Source: Bombardia bombarda
Taxonomy: Eukaryota; Ascomycota; Sordariomycetes; Sordariales; Lasiosphaeriaceae
Direction: 5' to 3'
DNA length: 64,000 nt
Assembly: GCA_030512295.1 (NCBI GenBank)
Contig: JAULSR010000001.1
Location: 1,178,001 to 1,242,000, forward strand
Shown here piece by piece: positions 1 to 10,816 of this stretch. The position numbers were made by a program, and so were the translations under genes. A model generated the notes under the pieces. The model worked only from the letters and a program-made list of their open reading frames with translations. It was not told where the DNA came from and made no database searches. The stretch's first letter is position 1; every line of letters starts with the position of its first letter.

Positions 1-1460
1 CGACAGCGGACAACATTGTTGCCTCGTGACGGAACCGTCGCTGCATGTGTCGGGTGTGCAATCATGGACGGCACCAAAGGTGTGGCCCGTCTCGTGTGCA
101 AAAACCAACCACTCGGTCGAGGTACGGACCACAACATTTGCTGCTGCAATGGTTCCATCGGCACTCTGCTGTGAGCCCGCTTGGCACACCTGGCCGAGCC
201 ACGCCAAGCCAACAGCGGCGCCTGTAGGACAATTGCTTAATAGGGTCCAGTACGCATTTGTGTCGCTGGCCAGGCCGCCGCGCCATGTCGAGAACAGGTT
301 GAGACGGTCCGTAATGTTAACATTGTTGCCGCATCCCACGTTCCACGGAGCCGATGCGGAAGCCTGGGATGGACAGCTGGCGTCGCTGATAGTTAGGTTC
401 TGGATGCCCAGAGAAATATTGAAGCTGATCTCGTATAGTTGCGAGGCCGAGTTGACCTGCTGGATGATGTTGGACCGTACCGACTCGGTGGAGTTGAACA
501 GAGCCGTATATGTGCAATCGGTGGCGATTCCCACCAAAGCGACCTTCCTCGTCGTCGGGCAGCCCGACGTTGACCCAATAGAACCAGCAAGGTTAACACC
601 GGCACCGTTTCCGCCGGCAGTCCCGTCCAACTGACGTCCGAATAGCGTGGCCGGGCTGACCGCCCAAGAGCTCGTCTCTTGTCCCGCGTCAGCTGAACGG
701 TAGAACAAGTTGCTCTCATCCTGATTGTACAAAAGCTCGTCAGATGCGCAACCTGCAGTGCTTCCTAGATCACGCTTCAGTTCGTCATTGGGCTCATAGT
801 GGTGGTCATAATCGGTGGCGGCGAGATCCGAGTCCCGCCAGACAATCATGTACTCTTCGGGAGCATTCTCGATTTTGGGGTCCCCGTCTATGGTGGTCTG
901 CCTGTAGTTGGTGCTGGTCTGGATGTGATGGTGGTCGCCGTCGATCCTGAAAGCGCCCTCAAAGAGAGGCCTGTCTCCGTCCTGGTGCACATTAATCCGA
1001 GCCCAGCCTGCATTCGTCCACTCCGAGTGGCCCTCGTGGCGTATGAAGGCGCTGCCCTTGTAAATCCTGTGATCATGTCTGTTGATGGGAACAACACTGC
1101 GGACGGTGCCATCGGCGCCTACGTATTGAATGGTGGCACCCTCACTGATGATATCGTGGTTCGGCTCCAGAGCGAGACGTATCCTTTGTCGCCCCTTGTG
1201 GATGATGAAAGTGAGCTCGAAGGATGAGAGCGCGTTTATACGATGCGACGGCGTCTGAATGTCGGCATTGTCGATTCGGCTCACGTACGAGAGGGGACCT
1301 CGCTGTACAGAGTGGGCTTTGGTAGGTGCATGCGGGTTAGTTGAGTCGACGGTGGCAGCCAGCCAGAAGACATGATTGAAGCGTGCGTACCTGTGCTGGA
1401 GTGGACGAGAAGGCCAACAACGCCAGCGAGGACGGCCGCGATGGCCTTGGGAAAGATCAT
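1..1460 (-). CDS. ADAM-family (M12B) zinc metalloprotease, secreted or membrane-bound, partial (3' part outside window)
   Basis: Secreted adamalysin-type endopeptidase; acts at the cell surface or outside the cell. Exon 1 is 1391-1460 and exon 2 is 1-1316, with a 74-nt intron (1317-1390); the joined frame gives 462 stop-free codons and runs off the window. Residues 1-24 start MIF and form a hydrophobic signal peptide. A propeptide follows to about residue 230-270. The catalytic domain starts near residue 277 at KVALVGIATDCTYTA. The extended zinc site HETGHTFGAVHD lies at residues 431-442 (ligands H431, H435, H441; catalytic E432; following Asp typical of adamalysins). The disintegrin/Cys-rich region and any membrane segment must lie beyond base 1. 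Fungal ADAMs have been described in aspergilli and other ascomycetes, but their substrates are poorly known. The initiator is the ATG directly followed by the signal peptide. Family call is firm; function is inferred. Confidence 0.9.
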
Positions 1461-4383
1461 AGTTCGAGCGAGCGTTGACTACCTGGGCCCGCAGTCCATG
1501 GAGAAGAGAATGTTTGGGGGGGGAGAAAGATGAAGATTTTAGACCAGTTAGGTTTCAGCCTTCTGAGGATATCACCGAGATAGGTAGCCGGTCCGATGGA
1601 AATTCAAAGGCGGGATGGGCAGCGAGTGGTTCGCAGGATAAGTCAAGGGAGTGAACGTGTGGACGTATTCTGTGCAAAACAGGATCTCGCCGGGACAAAA
1701 GGGAGTGGACGGAAGCCAGGGAAACGAATGGTGGCAGTGCAGGGCGACTTGGCGACCTTGGATGATGGTGTGGTGCCCGTGGGAGAGACTGGCTTGAGAC
1801 TGGCAAGACTGGGAGAGAGAGACTTGGCCGCAACCTGTGTTCAGACAATGTCCATCCAATGAATGTCACTACACTACCCTGCAGGTTCGTAGGAAGGCTA
1901 AGGGGCCTGTCAGCAGCACCCTTCTAGCTGTTAGCGGCACCGTGCGAGCGCTAGAAACAGTGAGGGGTAGCTCAGTACGCAGGGGTCTGCGGCGAGGCTT
2001 CAGCTGCATCTTGGGACGCCGGCCATCTCGTAACCTTAACAGGGCAAGGCAGCACTAACAACGGGCCTCTGGGGTGCCTACCCGGCAGACCTTGTTACCC
2101 CTGGCCTTTTCTTACCTTAGTTGCATGGATGGCATCAAACTCTGTCGAATGTCTGACAGCTCAGCGGACATCCCGAACATCAGGTCATCGATAGAGTGCG
2201 CTACTATCGCTGTGCATACCCGTCAAACAACGATATCATATTATCTACAAAGTAAGTAATTCGTTCGTAGAGGACTGACGAGCGCGTCCGTCGGAAGCGG
2301 ACAGCCTAGATAGCAAAGCCCTGAAAACCACCAGCGCGATCCTGACGAGTCTGATCCCGAGTTTCAGAATCTGGATGGAACCTCAACTGTCGGCTCTCAA
2401 TTAGGTTCGGTGCCCACTTTGCACAGGGCACTTCCTGGCTCAACCCCTCAACATCAGATAAAATAAGCTTACGTACTACGTATGTCGATTTTAGATGAAG
2501 AAAGAGAGACAATTCAATCAAAAACCCTCTCTGCTATTTCAAGTCCTTCTATTCCGCTTCTCGAAATCCCGTCATTCCTGATCCAACGGCATGTACTGCA
2601 CCAACCGTACCGTGCCTTGCCGCCCTCTCTTTCATCCTCTCGTACCGCCAAGCATTGTGCTCTTACTGCCAAGATGAAAGAGCGCTTCTCTAGTGTTCCG
2701 TCCACTTATCGCGGCCAACAGACAACAAGCTAACTAAACGTTATCAAGTTCTGGTGCAACCACGGTGGCGGCGCCCCGGTAGCCAGTAGGCATCGGTGAG
2801 GTCAGCTGGGTGTGACCTTTTTCGGCCGCCCGGGGCGAATTTACAAACCGAAAGATGAAAGATTGCAGAGATGCAGATTACACAAAGCATGGTGGAATGG
2901 AAGCCCCAACCAGCCGCCGTCCTCCCCAGCCAGGAGGTTTCCAGGTACTTGATCAGTCGTCTATATCCCGATTTCCGCACTGTATACGCAATCAGGAAGC
3001 CCACATGCACTACCTAACCCAGCCTCTCTTTATCATCCTAATAACTCACCTAATATTCGTATTCGTGCCAAGTAAATGCCCATCGGACGGACCAAGTCAC
3101 CACCTGGGTGTCTAAGCCCAGAGGAAGCTTACGAAATGCTCCACTCTTGGCAGATGAGTTAGAAGATTGATCATCAGTTAACAAATCAATCCCTACCTAA
3201 CCCACAGCAATCAAACCCAAGATGTTTGTCGAGAGTGCACACATCCACTGCCGAGCCTGGGCGGACGCGTAACGAAGAGGTGGCGTGGCGGACACAAGAG
3301 ACTTGGCGATAACCGATTTTGGAATCATGGCTTGTCTGTCTAGTGCTTGTGTAACTAGAAGTTCTCGCCACCGCCCGCCATAGCCGCGAGCAATCCGGGA
3401 TAGTGGTGGTTGTTTGAACCGGGACCCTTTACAGGTTACCGCCGCCAGAGTTGGGGTCTGTTTGCTTCGTTTTACGAATATTTGACACATCTCCAGATTC
3501 AGTACTACGTCCATGGTATTTATGTACATACGAGTAAGTTAATGATGGCGCAGGGCATTCTTTGTACCTCACCTTGAGCAATCCGATATTTTAAATTCAA
3601 TCTCCATCGTGCCAGTCGGTGTCCCTACGGACATACACAGTAAGAACAACCCCCCCTTCGTTGTTCTATCGAATGAACATTTGCCCTACGGCCGCCGACT
3701 TGAAGGGCTGCCCTAACCTCCCTCCCCAGGGGTTGGTGGGCCATCCAACCGAACCGCCAAGGCGCCCCTCGGGAAGCGGCAGCCCGCCCCATCGTTTGAC
3801 CAACCGCCTGGTCAAAATAGAATTGGCTGACGACTCTCTCAGCCTTGGCAAAAGTAGCGTAGACGTACAGTCATCGCCAAGGATAATCAACTCGTCCTAT
3901 CCATTCCTGATGATCAAAGATCCAGATGCTTCACTGGTATTTGTACTACGTCAGGACACAGCAGAACCACCTAGACGAACGACAACAGTCAGAGATGGTT
4001 AGAACCACCCCCCTTCTCAATTAACTACTCCACTAGACTAACAAGTCACGGCACCCCGAAAACACTTTATCGCAAAACTACCCTAAAGTGGCCGGCCCAT
4101 AAATGACATCCATACAATCCATCTTTCGCCCTCCTCCACATCCTCCCTCTTTCTTCCTCAATATAAAACAACCCAATAATGCCCACCTGCGAGAACATCC
4201 ATCCCGTCGTCGAACCCCTTTAGCAACTAACCAGGGCCAACCAACCAACCCACCAACATAGGTGCATACTGACGACCAACCCTTCCCTGAGGATCATTCA
4301 TGTATAAAAAGGAAAAACAAAAACGTTGTGGTATAAATCTCAGACCCTCCCCCTTAATACAACGCACGCACGCGCCTTATTTC
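1461..4383. other. Intergenic region between the ADAM gene and acetyl-CoA synthetase
   Basis: About 2.9 kb without a supported gene. The part next to the ADAM start (about 1570-1870) is pyrimidine-rich when read on the minus strand, as expected for a fungal promoter and 5' leader of that gene. Several short ORFs overlap on both strands there; none looks like a protein family and they disagree in frame. The 3' flank of acetyl-CoA synthetase (about 4000-4383) is rich in A and C runs. I saw no tRNA, transposon or long repeat. Confidence 0.6.
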
Positions 4384-6902
4384 TCACTTCTTCTTGGCGT
4401 CGTGAACGATTGCGATGATCTTGTTGACGACAGATGGATCCGACAGCTGGTAAAAAGCATAATTAGTATTTTTGTCCCATCGAGCTGTTTGACTCGGAAA
4501 AACTTACCGTCGAGATATCCCCCAGCTGATCCTCCTCGCCAGCGAGAATCTTCCTCAAGATGCGCCGCATAATCTTACCGCTGCGCGTCTTGGGAAGGTC
4601 GGGCACAATGTACACGGCCTTGGGCGCGGCGAATGGTCCGATGCTCTTGCGCACCTGCACCACAAACTCCTTGCGGAGCGCGTCCGTCCCCTCGTTGCCG
4701 TCCTTGATGGCGACGAAGGCGTTGACAGCCTGGCCCGTGAGCTCATCCGCCACGCCTACCACAGCGGCCTCGGCGATGGCGTCGTGCTCGATCAGGGCGG
4801 CTTCGATCTCGGCCGTGGACAGGCGGTGGCCGCTGACGTTGACAACGTCGTCGACACGGCCGCGGATCCAGTAGAAACCCTCGTGGTCTCGGCCAGCGCC
4901 GTCTCCAGTGAACTAGATGTGTGTTACACACGTTAGCTCAGCTCAAATGGGATGGATGGATGTGGTTAGTTCTCGGAGTGGAACGAACGCCCAATAACAC
5001 TTACGTAGTAGCCCTTGTACACGTCGAGATATGTCTCCATATACCGCTTGTGTGCGCCCCAGACAGTCCTGGCCATGCTAGGCCACGGCTGCTTGAAAGC
5101 CAAGACACCCTCAACATCGTTACCGTGGATTTCCTCGCCAGAGACGGGATCGATAATCGCTGGCTCAATTCCGAAGAATGGAAGAGAGGCCGAGCCGGGC
5201 TTTGTTGGTGTGACGCCGGCAAGGGGAGTGATGACGTTAGAGCCGGTCTCAGTTTGCCAGTACGTCTGCATAATTGGTTAGCCAACTATCCTCAGTGAAC
5301 CAACCCTGGCTTTAATCACGACGACCCCCCCCAAGAAAGAACACTTACATCTACAATCTGCGCCTCCTCCTTACCGACAACCTCAAAGTACCACTTCCAG
5401 ACCTCGGCAGCGATAGGCTCACCAACAGAACCAAGCACTCTCAGGTGCTTCATCTCGTTCTTCACATAATGGTCGCCTGCCCGCTTGAGCAACCGCAGCG
5501 CGGTAGGGGCAACATAAAACTGTGTGACGGCGTGCTTGTCGATAATGTCCCAGTAGCGCGAGAAGTTGGGGTATGCCGGCGTGCCCTCGAAGACCACGGT
5601 CGACACGCCGAGGAGGAGGGGCGCGTACACAACATAGGTATGACCCGTAATCCAGCCCACGTCTCCTCCGCAGAAATACTTATCCCCATCATGGATATCA
5701 AACACATACTTGCCCGTCATGGCGGCGCCTAGGAGGTAGCCACCAGTAGTGTGCATGACACCCTTGGGCTTGCCGGTAGACCCAGAGGTATACAGGAGGA
5801 AAAGGGGGTCTTCTGAGTTGACGGGCTCGGGGGCGAGGTACGCGGGCCACTTGTCCACCTCCTCGTGCCACCAGTAGTCGCGGCCCTTGGTCATGGGCAC
5901 ATCGGCGCCGGTGCGCTTGTAGACGAGCACGTGGCTGACGTCGGGGCACTGCTTGAGCGCATCGTCCACGATCTTCTTGGTCCCGATCAGCTTGCCGCCG
6001 CGCTTGCCCTCGTCCGACGTGATGACCACCTTGCTCCGCGCATCGATGACGCGGTCGCGCAGCGAGTCTGCCGAGAAGCCGGCGAAGACGACCGAGTGGA
6101 CGGCGCCGATTCTGCTGCAGGCGAGGAAGGCGATGAGGGCCTCGGGGATCATGGGCAGGTAGATGGCCACCGTGTCGCCCTTGCGCACACCCATCTGCTT
6201 CAGGACGTAGGCCGTCTTGCAGACCTGGCGCAGGAGCTCGCCGTAGGTCAGGGTCCGGCCGTCGGTCGGCTCGTCAGCCTCATAGATGATGGCCACCTTG
6301 TTGGGGTCCTTGAAGGCGTGTCGGTCGACGCAGTTGTACGACGCGTTGAGCTCGCCCTCGAGGAACCAGGCATTGTCGCCTCCTTCTAGGGAACCGCTGT
6401 GTACGGTTTCAAAGTCTTTGGTCCATGTCAACAGCTCACGAGCCATACGGCCCCAGAACTGCTTGGGTTCTGTGATGGACTCCTTGTACATCTGTTGGTA
6501 CTCCTCCAGACCTGGTGGGCCAATGAGGTCAGCGCAGCCCGGTATAAGGGGGCGGACGTTTTTGGAGGGAGGGGCTTGATCTTACTGGCCAGATGAGGCT
6601 TGCTGGGGTGCTCTATTGTTACATGCAGGTTAGCTTGTCTGCTGGTGCTTCCCTTCGTCCAGGTGGTGGTGGTGTTTCCCCGCACACCACTTAAATCTTG
6701 GCGCATGTCAACGGGCGTGGAGCAGACGTACTTGCGAGCATTTTCTGTGGCGGGTCTATGGAAGTTCATGGCGTATTAGTCTCGTCGATCGCTGTCAAAA
6801 GTTGCAACAATTTTCGGCCAATTAGGGAGGATAGAGCTTACGGAAAGTGTCTACTTCATGGGCCTCTGCCACGACACGGGCCTTGGGAGCCTTTTCGGCC
6901 AT
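4384..6902 (-). CDS. facA: Acetyl-CoA synthetase (AMP-forming)
   Basis: Cytosolic/nuclear enzyme joining acetate, ATP and CoA into acetyl-CoA (acetate use, ethanol catabolism, histone acetylation). Seven exons: 6842-6902, 6732-6755, 6586-6612, 5349-6511, 5005-5265, 4508-4912, 4384-4446. Joined length is 2004 nt, 667 aa, the normal family length. The start MAEKAPK is followed by HPSKPHLASLEEYQQMYKES, which is assembled across two tiny exons. Motifs: ATP/phosphate loop YTSGSTGKPKG near residue 277; YWQTETGS near 426; the GRVDD...VSGHRLS hinge near 530; and the C-terminal PKTRSGKIMRR with the catalytic, regulated lysine near 625. The product ends in AKKK. Equivalent to Aspergillus facA and Neurospora acu-5. 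The upstream region shows a pyrimidine-rich leader on the coding strand. Regulation by acetate is known for the family but not shown here. Confidence 0.97.
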
Positions 6903-9900
6903 TTTGGGGCGATGAGCGGGGTAGCTTTACCCGCTGTGAGGAATGGTGATGTATGATCTCGAGGCTGGATCCGGAGTTCTGAGCTTGCTGCTGACGCTGC
7001 TGCTGCTCAGGTTGTTGCTGCCGCTGCTGGCGTCGATGCCTGGTGCGGTACTAGAATGGAGAACAGGTAAGGTTGGCGCAATCAAGAAGGACAAACGCAA
7101 GAAGAGAGAGGGGGAAGGGGCAGATGGAGCGAAGTTAGACGGAGTCGCGCAGGCAGAAAACGGTTGGGGTGAAAGGGGTCGCTTTTGTATTATGGCAGAA
7201 ATCCAACACAGCATACCCGCCTGGTTGGAGAAGCTGCATGGATGATGGATGTAGCTATGTGGTGTGGGCCATGTTTTCTCCCGCCGACCGGACCGGAGCT
7301 TTGTACTGCTACAAGGAGGAGGGCGAAGGAGGGCGGCGTTGATGTGTGGATATCCGTCCGCCCGGTGATGCCCCAATCCCCCCTCCCTCGCCTCTTTGCA
7401 ATGCCCCTCACCCAAAACTTATTCCATGTCACCATTCCCTGGCCGCTATGTACCTACCTTAGCCAGACGGGACTATGAGCCGGGTTTGCAGTTTGCGCGA
7501 ATTGACGAAGGGCCAAGAGGCAGACCTGTATGTGTCAAGACTCGAGGTTATGTAACAACTCTGGTCCATTAGGGTCTAGTACAGTAACACAGCAGCAGCG
7601 GAGTGAAGAACCATGCCATTGGCTTCGTGTTGAACTCCGAGCCAGTCAGACGTGCTCGTGGACTTGAGGTTCGTTGGTGAAGACAGTACCTCCTCAGCCA
7701 AGATGAGTACGATGAAGATCTCCGAGCAATGCTCAGTCATGGAGAGACGGAATGGACAGCCGCCATGCAGGCCAGACCAGACAGAGACAATGGTGCAATG
7801 AACAGTGACAGAGACAAGGACAGTGACAGTGATGGACGCGCAGCGGTTCACGAGGAAGGAACCTTTCAAGCATGGCGTGGTCAGGTCAGATGTACCTTCC
7901 CCTCTCCCCGGACACGGCAGGCCTGCCCCTCCATCCAATGCCACCGGGGAAGGTGGGGAACCCATTTTCGGTACCTTCCAGGCCGGAAGGTGCAGAAATG
8001 TACTAAAAGTAAGTACACTGTACAAGCTTATAGTGGGACAGGCAAGAGCAAGCTGCATCGATCAACCCTGCCCAACGCGGTTCCGTTGAATGTGTCGAAA
8101 CTGCGTGAAAGGCTCGAGGCTGTCCAATCATGCGGAACGAAAGCGGCGGGCCTTGTTAGAGAGTCAGGGTGACCTGCTCTTCCTTGTCCAGGCTATTGAT
8201 GGATCCCCATTGTGCGCCGCCAAGTGCGAATCCGTAGGGGACAGGCACAGTGGACCCTGAGCAGCCTTCAACGCAATGACGTTCAATCTCAGCGGCTCTT
8301 TGGCAAAAATGGGACTTGGTACGAGCCCCGAGAACCTGGGGGGGAGGGGAAGGAATGGATAGGTAAAGTAGTATTCTGCCATATTTGGCACGGCCGACCG
8401 TTAATTGGCAAGCAGCCCGAGGCAGTATAATAAGTCCGGGGTCGCTTCTTTGGCTAATAAGCTGCTGCTGCTGTTGCGAGGCTCGCTATCTACCTAGTGT
8501 ACGGATACTGTCTGTCTTGGCCGTGAACAGGCATCTACCCAGGTTCAACTTAATGACCCGGAGACAGCTGGAGATGTAACAGTAGGTACGTGCCTGCGAA
8601 GAGGTGTCCGCTCTCGGTAAGTAAGAAACGGAAACAGCTGTCGTTTTCTTGTTCTCGGGACGACATCTAGAATTGTATACCTTGGGTAAGCCAGGTTGGC
8701 GTAGAGGTGAAAGAAATGTGAAAAGCTCAGGTGCCCTTTCCCTGTAGGGCGGCGGGCGGTCACCCGTCTAGGTGTGTATGTGCGCGCTACTAAATACACT
8801 CTTCCCACTGTGTTGTAGTCGTAGGTGTCCCGTAGTTTGGTTTTCTTAGTCGCCGCACCACACAAATGGAGGCATCTCTCCCCCGCATCGCCCCTCTTTT
8901 TGGGCCGTCCGATCTTGTCTTGGACACTTGCACTAGCCCGGCTTGACTGATGGAGGAGGCGTTTACGCTTCTGGTAACAAGAGGTAAGTCAACTTGTTCT
9001 TTCTCATACGATCGCCGGTTTCCAATGACAGCATCGGCAAACGATTGGATCTTGGGCACCTGGGGACACACACACCCCCGATGGCTGGGGGGCCCCTCCT
9101 GACCTTGGTAAAGCTCGGTAAAGACTACTTGAGCGGAACAGCTACCCCAGCTTCAGTTCCAGGACAAACAAGAACATTGCCAAATCGAACAAGGCCTAGG
9201 CGATCAGGCGACTAGGGCCACGAAGATATGGATGTACAGGTACATCGCGACCTCACATAGTAGCAGATCGCTCTCGGTCTCACGGCTCGTTTAGTCTGGT
9301 CTGGTCTGTCGCTTCAACCACCCACCCGCCCTGAGATTTGTTTCCGTTGTTGTATCTGCGTTTCCGGCATCGTGGTAGTGGCTGCCAAACTGGCGGGATT
9401 CCAATATGGTCGACCGCCTTTTTCCATCTTTCCAAGTTCCTTTGCCAATTGCAAATGTACTATGGCAGGTGAATGGGAACCACCTGCCTCACCCTCGGTT
9501 CGGGCAACCATGTTGGCGCCGGGACTCAGAAGCCGAAACTGTGGAGAGCGCCACTGGGCTAGAGATTCACGCCGTTTGTCCCCCAAATTCCCGTGTTGGC
9601 GTCGCGGGGTTAGTTGAACCGCTCTAACTTGATCGAGTCGTTGCCGAGCAGGGTAGGTGCCAGAGGCCATCATCTACCTACCTAGTTACCCAAGTTTGAA
9701 AAAGGAGAAGCTTATAATCGGAGTTGATTCAAACGGGTATTTTCTTATCCATCCTTCTCTCTCCTTCACTCCCCTCCCATCCCTCCCAAATTCACTCAGT
9801 ACTACTCACTACCCAGCTCGGAATTTCAGATTCAATCCACCAACATCATACGATTATCTGTATATATCCATCCTTCCTTTCAGTCATCTACAGTCAACAT

Positions 9901-10816
9901 CCACCTACATCCACGACCACCCACACCCTTCTTGTTCCGCCCTCTTTTCTTTCCATCATCCATCTACACCACATACATGACCCAATCCCGAGTCTAACCA
10001 CATCCAGCCCTCCGTTCATCCGTTGGACCGACGGCACCTTCCCTCATACATTCTTCCTCCAGCATCAACATGGCATAACATGAGTAAATAACGCTCTCAA
10101 AGGCTTGAGAAGAATAAAAAATAAAATAAAAAAGTGAATGTGAATGATAGGGGGAAATAAACAAATGGGCAAATAGAAGAAGGGGGGATAATAATAGTAT
10201 CAAAACAAAGAACCCCCCGTCGCCAGTCAGCATCGGCCGATAATGGAGATAGGTAGCTGCCTCGTTCCTTGCCAGCGCACGTCGTGAGGAAAAGACCTTG
10301 ACGTATGCGTGCAATAAGGTATGATCCTAAATCTGCTTCCCTTGCCGTTCTGGTTCCTTCATAAAGATAAATAAAGTCAAGTGTGTTTGCCTGCAGGTCC
10401 ATTAACCTTCGAGGTTGTTTCCACTTCATCCCCCCTTTTCTACAACACTGCGTTATGGGATGGATGCTGGGAATAAGATAACGCATCATACAGAAAGACA
10501 CACACAGCATACACATACGTCGACACAAAACAAAAATACACAAAAAGAAGAAGAAAGAAGAAGAAAACGTGGGGATATATTCAGATCAAAACAAAAAGAA
10601 AGTCAAATATTCCCAGCAATAAACAAAAGCACGACGCAACACCCGCCACCCGTCATCGTAGCAGCAGCCAGGGCCAAAGCCAAGCTCAAGCTCAGAAAAT
10701 TCCAGAAGCAAAAGCAGAGCAAAAAGAAGCAAACCAGCCACCGTCACCGCCACAACCAAAACCAGAACCCCCCCACAGCAGCCAAGAAGAACTCTATCCA
10801 GCAAGAACCTGCCACC
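6903..10816. other. Intergenic region with acetyl-CoA synthetase promoter and kinesin 3' flank
   Basis: 3.9 kb with no recognised gene. About 6927-7190, read on the minus strand, is pyrimidine-rich and is the probable leader/core promoter of acetyl-CoA synthetase. The stretch 7200-9650 holds no coding pattern I recognise. From about 9730 to 10080 the plus strand is strongly C/T-rich like a fungal transcription start zone, yet only very short frames follow. From 10090 to 10816 the plus strand turns purine/A-rich, so the kinesin 3' UTR would be pyrimidine-rich in sense. Confidence 0.55.
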
